From: Chloroflexota bacterium
GTDB taxonomy: Bacteria > Chloroflexota > Anaerolineae > Promineifilales > Promineifilaceae
Length of the DNA: 47,339 nucleotides
Assembly (NCBI GenBank): GCA_013112725.1
Contig: JABFFZ010000042.1
Span: 1-47,339, forward strand
Reading direction: 5' to 3'
Position 1 is the first letter of the stretch; each line of letters begins with the position of its first letter. The notes beneath the pieces were generated by a model. The model saw only the letters and a program-made list of their open reading frames with translations. It did not search any database and was not told the DNA's origin. Made by a program: the position numbers and the translations under genes. Shown in pieces: positions 45,451 to 47,339 of the stretch.

Positions 45451-45768
45451 TCAATAAGCGTAGCCCAGAAATTTCAGTTTCCGGTCGTTGGTGGGTTCGT
45501 CAAACAGTTCGGCGCGCCCGGTCAATTGAGCCACAACCTCTGGTGGGGCGCAGGCAAACCATTCCGCTTCAACGCCCTGTTCGGGGTCCGTGTAAAGAAA
45601 CATGACACAGACCAGACCGATAACACAGTCGCCCGGACAGTCAGGCAGGCCGGCGCCGTTAAGATGCAGGCAGTCGGGGATGTATGTTTTGTCGCGTAAG
45701 AACTGCTCATACTCGGCGCGGCTGACGCGCACGACCACCTGCGGTTGATGGGTTTGGCGTCTACTCAT
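45451..45768 (-). CDS. Cys-containing small protein, unknown function
   Basis: The preferred start is ATG 45768 with GGAGG seven bases before it; the longer frame would translate the CCGTAATCC-type repeat. The 105-aa product has a Cys cluster (YIPDCLHLNGAGLPDCPGDC, then VIGLVCVMF) that could bind metal, and an EAEWFACAPPEVVAQLTGRA segment. No family is recognised. It is convergent with the TolB/HzsA-like gene. Confidence 0.7.
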   Translation of the reverse strand: MSRRQTHQPQVVVRVSRAEYEQFLRDKTYIPDCLHLNGAGLPDCPGDCVIGLVCVMFLYTDPEQGVEAEWFACAPPEVVAQLTGRAELFDEPTNDRKLKFLGYAY

Positions 45769-45782
45769 CACAACCTCCATTT

Positions 45783-45858
45783 GCCCGTAATCCGTGATGC
45801 GTAATCCGTGATCCGTAATCTGCTTACCGCTTACCAATTACCGATTACCGATTACCAC
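45783..45858. repeat. Simple repeat (CCGTAATCCGTGAT type)
   Basis: Units CCGTAATCCGTGATGCGTAA and ATCCGTGATCCGTAATC are followed by TACCGATTACCGATTACC. The repeat family is shared with 28118-28205 and 46203-46290. Confidence 0.6.
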
Positions 45859-45925
45859 CATCAGTGTAATAAATGACGCGCCGGTTGGAAATTGTGCAAC
45901 GGCCGTATTTCTTTATGACAATCAT
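45845..45925 (-). CDS. Possible 26-aa peptide with a strong ribosome site
   Basis: ATG 45925 is preceded by GAGGAGGAGGTG, a near-ideal ribosome site, and the frame reads MIVIKKYGRCTISNRRVIYY, then TDGGNR and a stop. The strong site supports translation, but the peptide is too short to assign and the 3' end lies in repeat sequence. Confidence 0.35.
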   Translation of the reverse strand: MIVIKKYGRCTISNRRVIYYTDGGNR

Positions 45926-46025
45926 CACCTCCTCCTCACACCATTTTTCACTTGTGGCTTTATGGCACGTATGGTCTAATGGGGCGCAGGAATAGGAAGG
46001 ACACGGCCGTGTCAGGAGGCACACA

Positions 46026-46208
46026 ATGGCTGAGGAAAACAGTACCGCAAAGCCCGGTATTCCCAAGAAAGACAAACGACGCATTAAACATGCCCATCGT
46101 CAAGAGCGCAAAGAAGAGCAGCGCGAACATCACCATGAAAAGATGAAAGCCACCAAACACACCCGCAAACCCAAATCGCGTCCCAAGCAGGGGAAACGGG
46201 ATCGGTAA
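46026..46208 (+). CDS. 60-aa highly basic small protein
   Basis: The frame has GGAGGCACAC before its ATG. The product is strongly Lys/Arg/His-rich (KPGIPKKDKRRIKHAHRQER, then KEEQREHHHEKMKATKHTRK), likely disordered, and could bind nucleic acid. No family is recognised. It precedes a repeat region. Confidence 0.55.
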   Translation: MAEENSTAKPGIPKKDKRRIKHAHRQERKEEQREHHHEKMKATKHTRKPKSRPKQGKRDR

Positions 46209-46290
46209 TCCGTAATCCGTGACCGGTAATCCGTGACCGGTAATCGGTAATCGGGCTTCGGACTTCGGTTTACGATTTACGGATTACGGG
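46203..46290. repeat. Simple repeat (CCGTAATCCGTGACCGGT type)
   Basis: CGGTAATCCGTAATCCGTGA and CCGGTAATCCGTGACCGGTA units face GGTTTACGATTTACGGATTA in the gap before the phosphoesterase gene. Confidence 0.6.
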
Positions 46291-46336
46291 CAGTTGGCTG
46301 ACAATCCGGCCATATCGGGCTAGACTAAAACCTGAT

Positions 46337-47212
46337 ATGAAAGTAGCCGTTATTTCTGATATTCATGGCAATCTGCCGGCGCTGGAAACGGCCGTGGCCG
46401 ACCTGGACAAATGGCAGCCCGATGTGGTGGTAGTGGACGGGGATATTGTCAACCGGGGGCCATGTTCGCTGGCCTGTTGGCAGTTGATTCAGGCACGGGC
46501 GCAACAGGATGGCTGGCAGATCGTGAAGGGCAACCACGAAGCGTATGTGCTGGAATGTGCCCACCCCCTCAATGACCCACATGGCCCCTCGCTGCAAATT
46601 CGCCAGTATGCCCAATGGACATATGATCAGCTAAACGGGCACATCGCCGCCCTTGCCGCCCTGCCCGACCAATATAGCATAACCGCGCCGGACGGCCGTG
46701 AACTGCGCGCAGTTCATGCTTCCATGCAGGACAACCGCACCGGCATCTACCCAGAAACGGCCGACGCCGACATCGAAAAATTGATCGCCCCACCACCCGC
46801 CATTTTTGTCACTGCACATACCCACCGGCCGCTGATGCGCCAGATTGGGCCAACGCTGGTTGTGAATATCGGCGCAGTAGGCGCCCCTTTTGACGAAGAC
46901 AAGCGGTTGAGTTACGGCCGTTTCACCTGGACGGCCCGGCACGGCTGGCAAAGTGAAATTGTGCGGCTGGCCTATAACTGGCAGCAAACCATCCGCGACT
47001 ATGTGACTTCGGGTTTTCTGGAGCAGGGCGGGCCGCTGGCGCAGATTATGCTGGTGGAACATCGCAAGTCGCGCGGCCTCATTTACCGCTGGGCCAGCCG
47101 CTATGAAAGCGCCGTGCGTCAGGGTGAATTAACTCTGGAAGAGAGTGTACACCGGGTATTGCAGGATGAAGATTTACGGCCGTACCTCGGCCCGCCTGGT
47201 TGGGATAGTTAA
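46337..47212 (+). CDS. Calcineurin-like metallophosphoesterase
   Basis: The 291-aa product has all core motifs: MKVAVISDIHGNLPALE, VVVVDGDIVNRG, IVKGNHEAYV and FVTAHTHRPL. These are the metal-binding residues of the calcineurin-like family, which hydrolyses phosphodiesters or nucleotides; the exact substrate cannot be told. It starts at ATG 46337 and ends near the window edge. Confidence is high for the family. Confidence 0.93.
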   Translation: MKVAVISDIHGNLPALETAVADLDKWQPDVVVVDGDIVNRGPCSLACWQLIQARAQQDGWQIVKGNHEAYVLECAHPLNDPHGPSLQIRQYAQWTYDQLNGHIAALAALPDQYSITAPDGRELRAVHASMQDNRTGIYPETADADIEKLIAPPPAIFVTAHTHRPLMRQIGPTLVVNIGAVGAPFDEDKRLSYGRFTWTARHGWQSEIVRLAYNWQQTIRDYVTSGFLEQGGPLAQIMLVEHRKSRGLIYRWASRYESAVRQGELTLEESVHRVLQDEDLRPYLGPPGWDS

Positions 47213-47231
47213 CAGGGCTTTTCAGTAAAAA

Positions 47232-47339
47232 TCAGCTAAAGAGTTGGCTGGCAATGGAAGCATCAAAGTAACGACGCGCCGAAGCCAGATTGGAGTAACC
47301 CAATTTCTGCGCCAATCCGACAACAAAGTTGTTGATAAG
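47232..47339 (-). CDS. C-terminal fragment of a possible transposase (5' end beyond the window)
   Basis: The open frame enters from the right edge and ends at TGA 47232, giving 35 residues: LINNFVVGLAQKLGYSNLAS, then ARRYFDASIASQLFS. This resembles the C-terminal tail of DDE transposases, where an asparagine-rich helix is followed by a short ARRxF segment. The fragment is too short for a firm call; the rest lies outside the window. Confidence 0.45.
   Translation of the reverse strand, partial: LINNFVVGLAQKLGYSNLASARRYFDASIASQLFS

Overview
The window most likely comes from a Chloroflexota (Anaerolineae-type) bacterium. This is inferred from fused kinase and STAND-like ATPase genes, secreted proteins ending in a YLPA(I/V)xR-type tail, simple-repeat palindromes in many intergenic gaps, and a very high density of the palindromic octamer ACGGCCGT. 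No rRNA, tRNA or CRISPR array was seen.

Positions 1-32563, all read on the minus strand (right to left), form one long contractile injection system (eCIS / phage-tail-like) locus. In transcription order it holds: a 91-aa protein of unknown role, an AAA+ ATPase, a DUF4157 protein, a DUF4255-type tail terminator, one sheath, a first tube, a tail-assembly-type protein, a 48-aa gene, a second tube, an 886-aa Pro/Ala-rich protein, a LysM baseplate protein, a VgrG-like spike, a PAAR-like tip, a gp25 wedge and a gp47/baseplate-J protein. I recognised no head, terminase, portal, tape measure, tail fibre or T6SS membrane-complex gene. That argues for an eCIS rather than a prophage or a T6SS, though the operon runs past the left edge.

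Downstream of the baseplate (16717 to 1) the same strand carries a probable cargo and regulation block. It contains an M91-like metalloprotease with LysM, a lipoprotein, a transmembrane Ser/Thr kinase with FHA and LamG domains (split by a frameshift), a HET-C domain protein, a DUF922-like HExxH protein, two aspzincin (M35-like) proteins, a beta-propeller-like protein, a second lipoprotein and a truncated protein at the edge. Five of these share an N-terminal leader ending in a motif of the form LRMQxQxGNxxVQRxL. I propose this as a cargo-loading signal. Three metalloproteases are each followed, with an ATGA overlap or a 1-nt gap, by a leaderless gene, which suggests effector/partner pairs.

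To the right of 32563 the content is more ordinary: a secreted M36 (fungalysin) protease, a membrane-anchored P-loop ATPase, a VapC-like toxin with its antitoxin, a second antitoxin next to a truncated PIN gene, an ATPase-Ser/Thr kinase fusion, a TolB/HzsA-like protein with a CxxCH haem motif, several small genes, a metallophosphoesterase and the possible tail end of a transposase.

The working model is an eCIS that loads leader-tagged metalloproteases and a HET-C protein. A LamG-sensing membrane kinase embedded in the operon may control it.
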